From contig NZ_JAGEVF010000006.1 in assembly GCF_017581965.1 (NCBI RefSeq), forward strand, positions 62,001 to 126,000: DNA of 64,000 bases, given 5' to 3'. The stretch's first letter is position 1. Every line of letters starts with the position of its first letter. A model generated the notes under the pieces. It ran no database searches. It was not told where the DNA came from and saw only the letters and a program-made list of their open reading frames with translations. The stretch is from Winogradskyella pelagia (lineage in GTDB: Bacteria; Bacteroidota; Bacteroidia; Flavobacteriales; Flavobacteriaceae). Of this stretch, positions 27,378 to 37,418 are shown one piece after another. The position numbers were made by a program, and so were the translations under genes.

Positions 27378-27551
27378 TTGGAAAAGAGAACACCTATATC
27401 TAATTGGGGAAAGGGTATTGCAATAGGCTTTGATCTAGGAACCGCTATCGGTGTTGCAACTGATAAACTAGTATTGTGGATGCCTATGGGTGTTGCCTTC
27501 GGTATTTGCTTCGCTATGGTATTTAACAGTTTAGCCGATAAATCAAAATAA
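27378..27551 (+). CDS. Small Gly/Ala-rich membrane protein, 57 aa
   Basis: Read from TTG at 27378, the frame gives a polar start (EKRTPISNWGKG) and then two hydrophobic Gly-rich segments, IAIGFDLGTAIGVATDKL and WMPMGVAFGICFAMVFNSL, ending in a charged tail. The pattern of paired Gly-rich helices split by a short Asp-Lys turn is common in small Bacteroidetes membrane proteins of about 60 residues. An ATG at 27373 is in a different frame and stops after 17 codons, so the TTG start or a nearby frameshift must be considered. It is convergent with the lipoprotein at 27566. Confidence 0.6.
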   Translation: MEKRTPISNWGKGIAIGFDLGTAIGVATDKLVLWMPMGVAFGICFAMVFNSLADKSK

Positions 27552-27565
27552 GATTTCAACCGCTC

Positions 27566-28051
27566 TTATCCGCTTAATTGTGCGGCTATCGCTTTCCCTG
27601 CTTGTTTTTTAAAGTTCTTTTTATTTGAAAATAGATTAAACAGCCAAAGCTGCTGGGTAATGTCCAATTCTAAATTACGTGTAATGGTATCCTTTGATTT
27701 AATGATATCGTAGGTGTAAACATATTTATTTGGAAATCTTGTAGGCAGAAGACCAAGCGTAATTATACTACCTATCATGGCGTTACCGCAAACTGTAGTC
27801 TTAGTTGTAAGTGGATAAAGTTTCAATCTTGTGGTTAGGGTAGAATCTGAACTTAATTTATATAAACCTGTAAACTCTATAATTTCGGCTTCGTCTTTAA
27901 GGCTATCATTACTATTAATTACATAGGCCAAGTTTGGTTCTCTGACTGCTGATAGGTTAAATTGTCGGTCACTTTTAGGATTGATTTTATAAGAAGGGAA
28001 ACAACTTACCATAACTGTCAACACTATTTCTATTAGAACTAATTTTTTCAT
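27566..28051 (-). CDS. Lipoprotein of unknown function, 161 aa
   Basis: Signal sequence MKKLVLIEIVLTVMVSC with Cys17 as the lipidation site. The mature ~145 residues are basic and mixed alpha/beta, with a small hydrophobic stretch near the middle (MIGSIITLGLLPTRF) that could be buried or membrane-associated. No family is recognised. It lies 49 bases after nothing obvious upstream and before the AsmA-like gene is transcribed the same way; co-transcription is possible. Confidence 0.7.
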   Translation of the reverse strand: MKKLVLIEIVLTVMVSCFPSYKINPKSDRQFNLSAVREPNLAYVINSNDSLKDEAEIIEFTGLYKLSSDSTLTTRLKLYPLTTKTTVCGNAMIGSIITLGLLPTRFPNKYVYTYDIIKSKDTITRNLELDITQQLWLFNLFSNKKNFKKQAGKAIAAQLSG

Positions 28052-28100
28052 TATTACACTAACGTTACCTTTTAAACCTTGGTATAGTATTAATAATAGA

Positions 28101-29636
28101 TTAAAGAAAAATCTTGGTCAACCCAGTTTTTACATTACGAAATATATAGTTGATGCCAGACTTAGTCTTATCACGTACTACATCCGCTTTAGCTTCTCTA
28201 AAATCAGATTTTTTATTTTTAGAGTCCTTACGCACTATGACATTCGCTACTGAAGAAAAGAACTTATTTCGGCTCTTATGGCTTTTGTCAAGTATAGTTA
28301 TCTTAGTATCAGCATATTTAGTTTTTACATCTATATGTGAAATGTTTTTATTACCAGAAATATTGAAATATAATTTGTCAATATGGCCTTCCATTTCAGT
28401 ATTAAAATTAGGCCGACTAAAGGTGTTTATAGCCTCTAAATTAATATGGCTTACATCTGCCGTGAAAGCAAAATCATCATTGTCATTTAAAACATCAAAT
28501 TGCCAGTTGGCTTTAATTATTCCTGTATCACTAAGACTTGCGTTAATGTCTATGGACAGAGGTTGATGCTCGGCTATATTAGACAAATTAGGAATACCGA
28601 TAAAACCATTTTCAATAGATAAACTCCCGCCGTCATTATAGTCATGTACGCGCTCTTTATAGGTAAGTGAAGCATTATTAATCTCAAAACCCGAAATAGT
28701 AAAATCTACTGGTATATTTCTAATCATTTCGCTAAACATAGGCTTCACCCTTAAATCGTCCGCCACGAGTTTATCTCTATAAATAAATGCATCAGGATTT
28801 TGTATGATTACCTTTCCAATATTTAACGGTGACGCGACTGTAGCAAATGATTTTGGGATACCTTGTATACTAATACCGCCTACTTTTAAATCATAATAAT
28901 CCATTTCATGTGTAATATGACTTAACAATTCAATGGGGTTGTATTTGGTTTTTAGTTCTGCTGAAGCTATGACTGTTGAATCTTGAGTGCCATTAATGGA
29001 TGCAATTTTGAGATTATTAAATGGACCAAGAGCTATTTTTAAAGAGTCGGTAGCAATGGCATAGTCTTCATAAGACAACGTTATCCTATCATCTATAAGA
29101 TTGGCTTTAACTCCATTAACATTAAGGTTTAAGTCTGTAATTGATGCCACAACAGAATCTGTTTTTTGGTCCATAAGTTGCAATGCGATGTGTTCTAGCT
29201 CAACTTTACCGAAAGAAACTTTGTCAAAAAGAGGCTTTTCACTAACACTAGTGCTATCTTTAGCTATATGGTCTGGTAGTTTGAGGTATCCTTTTACATT
29301 AGACACTTTTATGCGATTTAAAGCAATAGTCTTGTTGTTGAGATAATCAAAAACACCAAAGTTTTTAAAATCTAAGCGTTCAATAGAAATGTCGCCTAAT
29401 ATTTGTTGACTAACGGAATCTTTTAAGGAAAAAGAAACATTATCCATGGATAAGGATCGGCCGAGCGCACTAACACCCAAATCTTCATAATTTAAGGTGA
29501 TGGCATTTGGGAAAGAGGTTTTAAGCACGGAATTTATCTTATATTCCAGAAACCAATTACCAACAATTCCAAGGACAAGAACTATAACTAGTGCAATAAC
29601 ACCTCTTTTTATAATTTTTGAATTGATTGACAGCAT
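28101..29636 (-). CDS. AsmA/DUF748-like membrane-anchored protein
   Basis: An in-frame ATG at 29714 exists, but the MLSINSKIIKRGVIALVI start at 29636 places the membrane helix (about residues 11-29) at the usual N-terminal position and is chosen (511 residues). The rest is a long, regular beta-rich chain with repeated 'x-L-x-L-x-D/N' strands and segments such as DISIERLDFKNFGVFDYL and NVKGYLKLP, the pattern of AsmA/DUF748 proteins that form grooves spanning the periplasm. These families are linked to phospholipid or outer-membrane homeostasis. The specific role here is unknown. Confidence 0.72.
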   Translation of the reverse strand: MLSINSKIIKRGVIALVIVLVLGIVGNWFLEYKINSVLKTSFPNAITLNYEDLGVSALGRSLSMDNVSFSLKDSVSQQILGDISIERLDFKNFGVFDYLNNKTIALNRIKVSNVKGYLKLPDHIAKDSTSVSEKPLFDKVSFGKVELEHIALQLMDQKTDSVVASITDLNLNVNGVKANLIDDRITLSYEDYAIATDSLKIALGPFNNLKIASINGTQDSTVIASAELKTKYNPIELLSHITHEMDYYDLKVGGISIQGIPKSFATVASPLNIGKVIIQNPDAFIYRDKLVADDLRVKPMFSEMIRNIPVDFTISGFEINNASLTYKERVHDYNDGGSLSIENGFIGIPNLSNIAEHQPLSIDINASLSDTGIIKANWQFDVLNDNDDFAFTADVSHINLEAINTFSRPNFNTEMEGHIDKLYFNISGNKNISHIDVKTKYADTKITILDKSHKSRNKFFSSVANVIVRKDSKNKKSDFREAKADVVRDKTKSGINYIFRNVKTGLTKIFL

Positions 29637-29992
29637 TTTTAAAAATAGATAAATAATTTGAAACTTCCGCAGGCCAAAATCGGAATTTATATACTTTTTA
29701 ATAACACCAAACAAAATTTAATGGTGCACTAAATGGCTCAGAAAGTTCTGGAACTATTTATGCTTCGGTTTTAAGAATTGACCTACAAATTAAAGTCTTT
29801 TCATTTAACAATAAGTGGCCATTGAAACTACTTATTTTTATGTATAAATTTTGTTTCCCAATGGATAAGAGTGAATAGAAATAAAATTATTTTGACATAA
29901 CATTTAATATGTATCGACAGAATTGTAAATTTAGACACCATATTTTTTACAGAAATGAGTACAAACCTTTTATAACCCCTAAAGCAAAAGCC

Positions 29993-30193
29993 ATGGCAAA
30001 AATCTTAAAAGTATTCGCATTAATTGGTGTTTTCACAGTATCGTTTTGTTGCTCTAATGATGATGATAACAACTGCCCAGAAACATTGATTGTAGATATA
30101 AATGACCCTGAAAGTTTAGAGCAAGCAGAAGCTTGTGGTTTAGAGCCGGCAGGTCCATTAGGTGAGTCGTTATGGCGCTATGAACTTCAATAA
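29993..30193 (+). CDS. Small lipoprotein, 66 aa
   Basis: The MAKILKVFALIGVFTVSFCC start at 29993 gives a clean lipoprotein signal; the ATG at 29909 would add 28 basic residues in front of it and is unlikely. The mature part is about 47 residues, begins Cys-Ser-Asn-Asp-Asp-Asp (possible surface-display signal) and contains two more Cys, one soon after the acidic run and one in EACGL. No family is recognised. It precedes ychF by 61 bases on the same strand but ychF has its own promoter. Confidence 0.65.
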   Translation: MAKILKVFALIGVFTVSFCCSNDDDNNCPETLIVDINDPESLEQAEACGLEPAGPLGESLWRYELQ

Positions 30194-30224
30194 TCTTTTT
30201 AGCTCTACTGTACTCATAATTACC

Positions 30225-30232
30225 TACATTTG
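30225..30232 (+). promoter_or_regulatory. -7 promoter element for ychF
   Basis: TACATTTG matches TAnnTTTG and lies 22 bases before the ychF ATG. No -33 TTTG is seen at ideal spacing. Confidence 0.55.
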
Positions 30233-30254
30233 CACTCGCAAAAATTAAGCAACT

Positions 30255-31349
30255 ATGAAAGCTGGTATTGTAGGTTTACCCAACGTAGGAAAGAGTACCT
30301 TATTTAATTGTTTGTCTAATGCCAAAGCGCAGAGTGCTAACTTTCCGTTTTGTACCATAGAACCCAATATTGGTGTGGTTAATGTACCGGACCCACGATT
30401 GGCAAAACTCGAGGAATTGGTTAATCCAGAAAAGGTGATTCCGGCTACTGTTGAAATTGTGGATATTGCTGGTCTTGTTAAAGGTGCGAGTAAGGGTGAA
30501 GGTCTTGGTAACCAATTCTTGGCCAATATACGAGAAACCGATGCTATTTTACATGTATTGCGGTGTTTTGACAATGATAATATTGTCCACGTTGATGGTT
30601 CTGTGAATCCAATCCGAGATAAGGAAACCATAGACATGGAGCTACAGCTAAAAGACCTTGAGACTGTTGAGAAAAAATTGGATAAGGTTAAGCGCGCGGC
30701 AAAAACAGGGAACAAAGAAGCCCAAGCTGAAGAAGCTGTACTCAATAAAATTAAAGTTGGTCTAGAAGCAGGCACCTCCGCAAGAGCTTTAGAATTCTCC
30801 GAAGAAGATTTCGAAGAGTATGTAAAACCATTACAGCTTATAACAGAAAAGCCTGTGATGTATGTCTGCAATGTCGATGAAGATGCAGCGATTACTGGTA
30901 ATGCCTATGTAGAACAGGTTAGGGAAGCAGTAATAAATGAGCAAGCTGAAGTTTTAGTTTTAGCTGTTGGTACAGAAGCAGATATAAATGAATTAGACGA
31001 TTACGAGGAGCGCCAACTCTTCTTAGAGGATATTGGCTTAGATGAGCCCGGTTCCGCAAAGCTTATAAGAGCAGCCTATAAACTTTTAAATCAACAGACT
31101 TATTTTACCGCAGGTGTAAAAGAAGTTCGCGCTTGGACGGTAACCGTAGGCTCTACGGCTCCGCAAGCTGCTGGTGTTATCCATACCGACTTTGAAAAAG
31201 GCTTTATTAGAGCCGAAGTGATTTCATTTGCAGACTATGTAAGTTATGGTAGCGAAGCCAAGGTGAAGGAAGCTGGCAAAATGCGCGTAGAAGGCAAGAA
31301 CTACATCGTTAAGGATGGTGATGTAATGCATTTCTTGTTTAATGTGTAG
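30255..31349 (+). CDS. ychF: Redox-regulated ATPase YchF (Obg-family)
   Basis: 364 residues with G1 GLPNVGKS at residues 7-14, switch/G3 [11 protein letters not shown], and the G4 position CNVDE. The NxxE-type sequence instead of NKxD is the hallmark of YchF, which prefers ATP to GTP. The C-terminal TGS-like domain contains [21 protein letters not shown] and the final [18 protein letters not shown]. It binds ribosomes and is involved in stress and translation. Length is typical. Confidence 0.95.
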   Translation: MKAGIVGLPNVGKSTLFNCLSNAKAQSANFPFCTIEPNIGVVNVPDPRLAKLEELVNPEKVIPATVEIVDIAGLVKGASKGEGLGNQFLANIRETDAILHVLRCFDNDNIVHVDGSVNPIRDKETIDMELQLKDLETVEKKLDKVKRAAKTGNKEAQAEEAVLNKIKVGLEAGTSARALEFSEEDFEEYVKPLQLITEKPVMYVCNVDEDAAITGNAYVEQVREAVINEQAEVLVLAVGTEADINELDDYEERQLFLEDIGLDEPGSAKLIRAAYKLLNQQTYFTAGVKEVRAWTVTVGSTAPQAAGVIHTDFEKGFIRAEVISFADYVSYGSEAKVKEAGKMRVEGKNYIVKDGDVMHFLFNV

Positions 31350-31394
31350 GATTGAGCAAGTAGCAATTAGTATTGAGCGCTGATAATTTGATCT

Positions 31395-31556
31395 TTAGAA
31401 CTTAACTGTTTTCATCTTGTAAATCTCAATTTTTAATGAAAATAGTTCAAGGAAGTCTTCTGACATACATTTGATTTCATCTTCATGCAAAAAGTCCAAT
31501 CTTGTCAACAATAGTGAGGATTTATTGTTAATTACTTTAGTGAAACCATATTTCAT
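31395..31556 (-). CDS. Possible small protein, 53 aa
   Basis: A complete ATG-to-TAA frame on the minus strand in the ychF-parE gap. The product (MKYGFTKVINNKSSLLLTRL at the start, then an acidic stretch with LHEDEIKCMSEDFLELF and a basic end IYKMKTVKF) has ordinary protein-like composition with amphipathic helices and no low-complexity. It is too short to judge by length, and no promoter is obvious. It is the only coding candidate in this 266-base gap. Confidence 0.42.
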   Translation of the reverse strand: MKYGFTKVINNKSSLLLTRLDFLHEDEIKCMSEDFLELFSLKIEIYKMKTVKF

Positions 31557-31615
31557 TTTTTGAGGTATAGCCTTATATTAGCGGTTCATCCTAATACTTT
31601 ATTGTCTCAAATTAT

Positions 31616-33472
31616 ATGGCACAGTCTAACTACACTGAAGATAACATACGCTCACTCGATTGGAAAGAACATATCCGAATGCGTCCTGGGATGTATATCG
31701 GAAAATTAGGCGATGGATCTTCACCAGATGATGGTATTTATATTCTTTTAAAAGAGGTGTTAGACAACTCCATTGACGAATATGTGATGGGCGCTGGTAA
31801 AACCATTGAGATTTCAATACAAGGTGATCGTGTTACTGTTAGAGATTATGGACGTGGTATTCCATTGGGCAAAGTAGTAGATGTTGTGTCTAAGATGAAC
31901 ACCGGTGGCAAGTACGATACCAAGGCTTTTAAGAAATCTGTGGGATTGAATGGTGTGGGTACAAAAGCCGTAAATGCCTTGTCAACCTATTTTAGAGTAG
32001 AATCTACGAGAGACAACAAGTCTGCCTCGGCCGAATTTGAGCTCGGTGAGCTCACCAAGGAGGAGATGCTAGAGGAAACCTCTAGACGTAAAGGGACCAA
32101 AGTTTCCTTCGTTCCAGATTCTAGTATATTCAAAAATTACAAATACCGCAGCGAGTATGTGGTGCGCATGTTAAAAAACTATGTTTATCTCAATCCAGGC
32201 TTAACTATTGTCTTTAATGGTGAAAAATACTATTCTGAAAACGGTTTAAAGGATTTGCTTTCTGAAAACATTTCCGATTCGGATTTGTTATACCCTATTA
32301 TACATTTACGTGGCGATGACATTGAAGTTGCTATAACGCACAGTAAAACACAGTATAGTGAGGAGTATCATTCTTTTGTTAATGGACAGAATACTACCCA
32401 AGGCGGCACCCATTTGCTGGCTTTTAGGGAAGCTGTTGTAAAAACTATTCGCGAATTCTACGGTAAAAGCTACGATGCTTCTGATATAAGAAAATCTATT
32501 GTCTCTGCTATTGCCATCAAGGTGATGGAGCCCGTGTTTGAAAGTCAGACCAAAACCAAATTGGGTTCTACCGATATGGGAGGAGAGTTACCAACTGTAC
32601 GAACTTACATCAATGATTTTATAAAGCGTTATTTAGATAACTATTTACATAAAAATCCAAATACGGCAGAAAAGATTCAGCGTAAGATTATGCAAGCCGA
32701 GCGCGAGCGTAAAGAGCTGTCTGGTATTAGAAAACTGGCTAAGGAACGTGCGAAGAAAGCGAGCCTTCATAATAAAAAACTACGAGATTGCCGCGTGCAT
32801 TTTGGCGATACTAAAAATGAGCGTAACCTAGAGACTACCTTGTTTATTACTGAGGGAGATTCGGCCTCAGGGAGCATTACTAAATCTCGGGATGTCAATA
32901 CCCAAGCGGTATTCAGTCTAAAGGGGAAACCGCTCAATTCATATGGGCTATCTAAGAAGATTGTTTATGAGAATGAAGAATTTAACTTATTGCAAGCGGC
33001 ATTAAACATAGAAGAGTCTATAGAAGATTTGCGCTATAATAATATAGTTATCGCTACAGATGCAGATGTTGACGGTATGCACATAAGATTATTGCTAATT
33101 ACCTTCTTTTTACAGTTTTTCCCAGAAGTTATTAAAGAAGGCCATCTATATATTTTACAAACGCCACTATTTAGGGTGCGCAATAAAAAGGAAACTATTT
33201 ACTGTTATTCTGAAGAAGAACGCAGAGCAGCCGTTGAAAAATTAAAGCCAAAACCAGAAATTACACGTTTTAAAGGTTTGGGTGAAATTTCACCAAATGA
33301 ATTTAAACACTTTATAGGTGAGGATATACGTTTGGATCCTGTTATGCTAGATAAGGACATGTCTATTGAGGAGCTATTGTCTTTCTATATGGGTAAAAAC
33401 ACACCGTCTCGTCAAGAATTCATCATTGAAAACTTAAAGGTTGAACTAGATTTGGTCGAAGACAAGGCATGA
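31616..33472 (+). CDS. parE: DNA topoisomerase IV subunit B
   Basis: 618 residues with the GHKL ATPase motifs ([33 protein letters not shown]) and a TOPRIM domain with EGDSA at about 413-417 and the metal-binding D482-x-D484-x-D486. Pairing with the type IIA subunit A gene 476 bases downstream and the length fit ParE better than GyrB (usually ~645 in this group). Topo IV decatenates daughter chromosomes. Its last four bases (ATGA) overlap the start of the next gene. Confidence 0.92.
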   Translation: MAQSNYTEDNIRSLDWKEHIRMRPGMYIGKLGDGSSPDDGIYILLKEVLDNSIDEYVMGAGKTIEISIQGDRVTVRDYGRGIPLGKVVDVVSKMNTGGKYDTKAFKKSVGLNGVGTKAVNALSTYFRVESTRDNKSASAEFELGELTKEEMLEETSRRKGTKVSFVPDSSIFKNYKYRSEYVVRMLKNYVYLNPGLTIVFNGEKYYSENGLKDLLSENISDSDLLYPIIHLRGDDIEVAITHSKTQYSEEYHSFVNGQNTTQGGTHLLAFREAVVKTIREFYGKSYDASDIRKSIVSAIAIKVMEPVFESQTKTKLGSTDMGGELPTVRTYINDFIKRYLDNYLHKNPNTAEKIQRKIMQAERERKELSGIRKLAKERAKKASLHNKKLRDCRVHFGDTKNERNLETTLFITEGDSASGSITKSRDVNTQAVFSLKGKPLNSYGLSKKIVYENEEFNLLQAALNIEESIEDLRYNNIVIATDADVDGMHIRLLLITFFLQFFPEVIKEGHLYILQTPLFRVRNKKETIYCYSEEERRAAVEKLKPKPEITRFKGLGEISPNEFKHFIGEDIRLDPVMLDKDMSIEELLSFYMGKNTPSRQEFIIENLKVELDLVEDKA

Positions 33473-33945
33473 GAACAGACAACAGGAATGTAAAAAATAC
33501 GGTTATATCTATATATTTTATCCTTATTGTTTTGGCTATTCTTTTGTTTACAGTGTTTCGGTCATTAAATGTATTTACAGAGAATACTTTTTATGTTTTT
33601 TTAGGTGCTTTTTTAATGATGGTGCTATTTCATGCAGTCGCTAGCTATTTTGAATATGATAGTGATGGTGATAAGATTTCGGTAATAAATAAAGGATTGA
33701 TTTTAACGGAATACATTAACTACCGTGAGAAACACGTTGAATTTATACGAAATGAGTTGGTAGGTTTTAAATTTCGGAGTTTTATTATCTATAAATCCTT
33801 AACCTTAATATTGAAATCTAAAGATGGGACAACGCGTAATGAACGTTTTAATGTTACACTTGTAAAGCGAAGAAAACGCCGATATGTAAGACAATCATTA
33901 GGTAAAACTATTAAATTGAATAAAAAGAAAAATCAAGATAATTAG
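33469..33945 (+). CDS. Two-helix membrane protein between parE and parC, 158 aa
   Basis: Starts inside the parE stop (ATGA overlap), so translation is coupled. Two membrane helices (about residues 11-32 and 40-62) are followed by a ~95-residue soluble domain with regular beta strands and a very basic end ([23 protein letters not shown]). The layout resembles small bacterial PH-like (YdbS-type) membrane proteins, but I cannot confirm that. parC begins only three bases after its stop. Function unknown. Confidence 0.82.
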   Translation: MRTDNRNVKNTVISIYFILIVLAILLFTVFRSLNVFTENTFYVFLGAFLMMVLFHAVASYFEYDSDGDKISVINKGLILTEYINYREKHVEFIRNELVGFKFRSFIIYKSLTLILKSKDGTTRNERFNVTLVKRRKRRYVRQSLGKTIKLNKKKNQDN

Positions 33946-33948
33946 AGG

Positions 33949-36603
33949 ATGTCAGAAGAACATGAAGAGTTATTAAATGAAGAAAACGGTAACCAAGAGA
34001 CTATTACCAAGGTTACTGGCATGTACAAGGACTGGTTTTTAGATTATGCGTCCTATGTAATCCTAGAAAGGGCAGTTCCGGCAATTGAGGATGGTTTTAA
34101 GCCAGTGCAGCGCAGAATAATGCATTCCATGAAAGATTTAGACGATGGTCGCTATAATAAAGTAGCTAATATCGTTGGTCATACCATGCAGTACCATCCA
34201 CACGGAGATGCTAGTATAGCAGATGCTATGGTGCAAATCGGACAGAAAGATTTACTCATAGACACTCAAGGAAACTGGGGAAATATCCTAACAGGAGATA
34301 GAGCTGCAGCCTCACGTTATATTGAAGCACGCCTCTCCAAGTTTGCTCTGGAAGTGGTTTACAATCCAAAAATAACAGAGTGGCAAGCCTCCTATGACGG
34401 TAGACGAAAGGAGCCAGTAAATCTCCCGGTTATGTTTCCGTTATTGTTGGCACAAGGTGGCGAGGGTATTGCGGTTGGTTTATCTACTAAAATTTTACCG
34501 CACAATTTTATAGAACTTATCGATGCCTCCATAAAACACCTTAAAGGTAAACGCTTTACCATTGTACCAGATTTCCCAACGGCAGGTATCGCAGATATCA
34601 CTAATTACAACGATGGTATGCGTGGTGGTAAAGTACGCGTTAGAGCACGTATTTCGCAGCACGATAAAAATACCCTAGTGATTACCGAAATTCCTTTTGG
34701 TACTACGACATCCTCATTAATAGATTCTATATTAAAAGCTAATGATAAAGGGAAAATAAAAATTAAGCGTATTGAAGATAATACTGCTGCCGAAGTAGAA
34801 ATCCTAGTGCATTTGCCTTCGGGTATTTCACCAGATAAGACAATTGATGCTCTTTATGCCTTCACCAATTGTGAGGTGTCTATCTCGCCGTTAGGATGCG
34901 TTATTGAAGACAATAAACCCTTCTTTGTAGGGGTTACAGAAATGTTGCGTCGCTCAACGGACAACACGGTGCAACTGCTTAAGCAGGAGTTAGAAATCAG
35001 ACTCGGTGAGTTTGAAGAACAATGGCACTTTGCCTCCTTAGAGCGTATCTTCATAGAAAACCGTATTTATCGAGATATTGAGGAAGAGGAAACTTGGGAA
35101 GGCGTTATTAGCGCTATAGATAAAGGGCTGAAACCTTTTACGAAACACTTAAAACGTGAGGTTACTGAAGATGACATTACGCGTTTAACTGAAATACGCA
35201 TAAAACGAATATCTAAGTTTGATATTGATAAGGCTCAACAGAAAATTGAGGCATTAGAAGATCAGATTGACGAAGTTAAGCACCATTTAGCAAATCTTAT
35301 TGATTATGCTATCGCATATTTTGAGCGCTTAAAGAAAGGCTATGGCGAAGGCAAAGAACGAAAAACCGAATTGCGTGTATTTGACGATGTCGATGCCACC
35401 AAAGTTGTTATAAGAAATACAAAACTCTATGTGAATAGGGAAGAAGGCTTTGTAGGTACATCATTGCGTCGTGATGAATATGTTTGTGATTGTAGCGATA
35501 TAGATGATATTATTGTATTTACCAAAGAAGGTAAGATGATGGTCACCAAGGTAGATTCTAAAACCTTTATTGGTAAGAACATTATACATGTCGCCGTGTT
35601 TAAGAAAAAAGACAAACGTACCATCTACAATATGATTTATCGCGATGGAAAAAGCGGTCCTTCTTACGTAAAAAGATTTGCGGTTACCAGTATGACCCGA
35701 GATAGGGAATATGATTTAACCAATGACAATAAAGGTTCTACAGTTTGGTATTTCTCCGCAAATCCTAATGGAGAAGCCGAGGTTGTTACAATAATGCTTC
35801 GCCAAGCAGGAAGCATTAAGAAGTTGAAATGGGATTTAGACTTTGCAGATATCCTAATTAAAGGTCGTGCCTCTAAGGGTAATTTGGTGACTAAGTATTC
35901 AATAAAACGCGTAGAACTAAAAGAAAAGGGTGTCTCTACCTTAAAACCTCGTAAAATATGGTTTGACGATACCGTACAACGCCTAAATGTCGATGGAAGA
36001 GGTGAACTTATAGGGGAATTTAGAGGTGAAGATCGCTTATTAATCCTTACACAGTCTGGTTTGGCAAAAACTATTATCCCGGAGTTGACCACACATTTTG
36101 ATAGCGATATGATTGTATTAGAAAAATGGTTGCCTAAAAAACCTATTTCGGCTATTTATTATGATGGTGAAAAAGAACGTTATTATGTGAAACGATTTTT
36201 AATTGAAAATGAAGGCAGGGAAGAAAGTTTTATTTCAGACCATCCTAATTCGCAATTAGAAATAGTATCTACCGATTGGCGTCCAATGGTAGATGTAGAA
36301 TTTACTAAAGAACGTGGAAAAGACCGTAAGCCAAATCTAGAAGTCAATCTTGAAGAGTTTATTGCAATAAAAGGTATTAATGCTCTTGGGAACCAGCTGA
36401 CTAAAGAAAAAATAAATCAGATAAATCTTTTAGAGCCTTTACCTTATGAAGCGCCAAAAGAGGTTCATGCGGATGAACTGGAAGTTGTAGATGAAGAAAT
36501 GGTATCATCACATAAGAAACCTGACGGACCAATGTCAAATGATAATTCTGATAACGATGAAAATCCAGATGTTGATGATTTAGGGCAGGCGACTTTGTTT
36601 TAG
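33949..36603 (+). CDS. parC: DNA topoisomerase IV subunit A
   Basis: 884 residues with the winged-helix region YASYVILERAVPAIEDGFKP, GHTMQYHPHGDAS and the catalytic Tyr124 in AAASRYIEARLS. The C-terminal half has the beta-pinwheel typical of the GyrA/ParC family, and the last ~60 residues form a long acidic tail (many Asp, Glu, Asn, Ser) ending in DDLGQATLF. Forms the breaking-rejoining subunit with ParE. It lies three bases after the membrane protein gene and almost touches terC convergently (36603 versus 36613). Confidence 0.93.
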   Translation: MSEEHEELLNEENGNQETITKVTGMYKDWFLDYASYVILERAVPAIEDGFKPVQRRIMHSMKDLDDGRYNKVANIVGHTMQYHPHGDASIADAMVQIGQKDLLIDTQGNWGNILTGDRAAASRYIEARLSKFALEVVYNPKITEWQASYDGRRKEPVNLPVMFPLLLAQGGEGIAVGLSTKILPHNFIELIDASIKHLKGKRFTIVPDFPTAGIADITNYNDGMRGGKVRVRARISQHDKNTLVITEIPFGTTTSSLIDSILKANDKGKIKIKRIEDNTAAEVEILVHLPSGISPDKTIDALYAFTNCEVSISPLGCVIEDNKPFFVGVTEMLRRSTDNTVQLLKQELEIRLGEFEEQWHFASLERIFIENRIYRDIEEEETWEGVISAIDKGLKPFTKHLKREVTEDDITRLTEIRIKRISKFDIDKAQQKIEALEDQIDEVKHHLANLIDYAIAYFERLKKGYGEGKERKTELRVFDDVDATKVVIRNTKLYVNREEGFVGTSLRRDEYVCDCSDIDDIIVFTKEGKMMVTKVDSKTFIGKNIIHVAVFKKKDKRTIYNMIYRDGKSGPSYVKRFAVTSMTRDREYDLTNDNKGSTVWYFSANPNGEAEVVTIMLRQAGSIKKLKWDLDFADILIKGRASKGNLVTKYSIKRVELKEKGVSTLKPRKIWFDDTVQRLNVDGRGELIGEFRGEDRLLILTQSGLAKTIIPELTTHFDSDMIVLEKWLPKKPISAIYYDGEKERYYVKRFLIENEGREESFISDHPNSQLEIVSTDWRPMVDVEFTKERGKDRKPNLEVNLEEFIAIKGINALGNQLTKEKINQINLLEPLPYEAPKEVHADELEVVDEEMVSSHKKPDGPMSNDNSDNDENPDVDDLGQATLF

Positions 36604-36612
36604 CATAGGATC

Positions 36613-37413
36613 TTATTTTTTACGCTTAACCTTTCGATTGTCGATTTTATGATTCAAAAACTCTACAAATAGTGAGAATGCAATGGCGAAGTACAAATAA
36701 CCTTTAGGCACAGCGCCTACGGTTTGTCCAAAAAATGATGTTTCTGAGAGATGAGCGGCTTCCGTAATAACCATAAAGCCAATAAGGATTAAAAACGCTA
36801 GGCCTAGCACTTGCATACTCGGATGCCTCTCTATGAACTTGCGGATTGGATTGGCAAAACCAATCATCACTATTATAGAAATAACTACAGCGATTATCAT
36901 TAATAGCAACGTGTAGTTTGTGTTTGGATGAAGCCCATTGGTCATACCTACAGCTGTTAAAATAGAATCCACGGAGAATATAAAATCTATAATTAATATT
37001 TGCGTAATGGCTTGGCCTAGAGATTTAATTACTTTTGATTTAAGGCCTTCCTCATCGTGTAAAGGTGTCTCTACCTTTTCACGAATTTCAGATGTACTTT
37101 TATATATTAAGAAGAGTCCTCCGGTAAAAAGAATTAAGGCTTGCCAGCTTATGGCCATTTGCACCCAATCCTTATTAATAACATAGAAAGGTTCGCTCAG
37201 CCCAATTAAAAACGATACAAAGAATAATAGAATTATTCGTTGTACCATAGCCAATAGAAGACCAATATTTGTAGCTTTACTTCGTTGATGTGCAGGTAAT
37301 TTATTGGCTGCTATGGAAATAAAGACAATATTATCTATTCCTAGAATTATTTCTAGAAAGGTCAAGGTTAGAAGAGCCATAATCGACTCAGAAGACAATA
37401 AAAAATCTAACAT
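36613..37413 (-). CDS. TerC/YkoY-family membrane protein
   Basis: 266 residues with about seven hydrophobic helices and the family's acidic membrane motifs FLEIILGIDNIVF and IDFIFSVDSILTAVG. TerC-family proteins are linked to tellurite resistance, metal-ion (Mn, Ca) export and pH stress. A loop with KSTSEIREKVETPLHDEEG lies between the motifs. It is six bases downstream of the small lipoprotein gene and likely co-transcribed with it. Confidence 0.88.
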   Translation of the reverse strand: MLDFLLSSESIMALLTLTFLEIILGIDNIVFISIAANKLPAHQRSKATNIGLLLAMVQRIILLFFVSFLIGLSEPFYVINKDWVQMAISWQALILFTGGLFLIYKSTSEIREKVETPLHDEEGLKSKVIKSLGQAITQILIIDFIFSVDSILTAVGMTNGLHPNTNYTLLLMIIAVVISIIVMIGFANPIRKFIERHPSMQVLGLAFLILIGFMVITEAAHLSETSFFGQTVGAVPKGYLYFAIAFSLFVEFLNHKIDNRKVKRKK

Positions 37414-37418
37414 AAAGT

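Noticed and set aside
27329-27559. 76-residue minus-strand frame over the small Gly-rich protein
   Set aside because: Pro/Ile-rich shadow; the + strand reading gives clean Gly-rich membrane helices.
28150-28566. 138-residue frame antisense to the AsmA-like gene
   Set aside because: Hydrophobic composition comes from the codon pattern of the opposite strand; the AsmA-like reading is far more regular.
30245-30871. 208-residue frame antisense to ychF
   Set aside because: It lies fully opposite a well-conserved gene, with Ser/Thr-rich composition typical of antisense shadows and no promoter.
35664-36092. 142-residue frame antisense to parC
   Set aside because: Shadow of a conserved coding frame; no start context or promoter.
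31616-36603. Gyrase (gyrB/gyrA) instead of topoisomerase IV
   Set aside because: The adjacent B and A subunits, 618-residue B subunit and AAASRYIEARLS active site fit ParE/ParC of this group; without a search a gyrase identity cannot be fully excluded.
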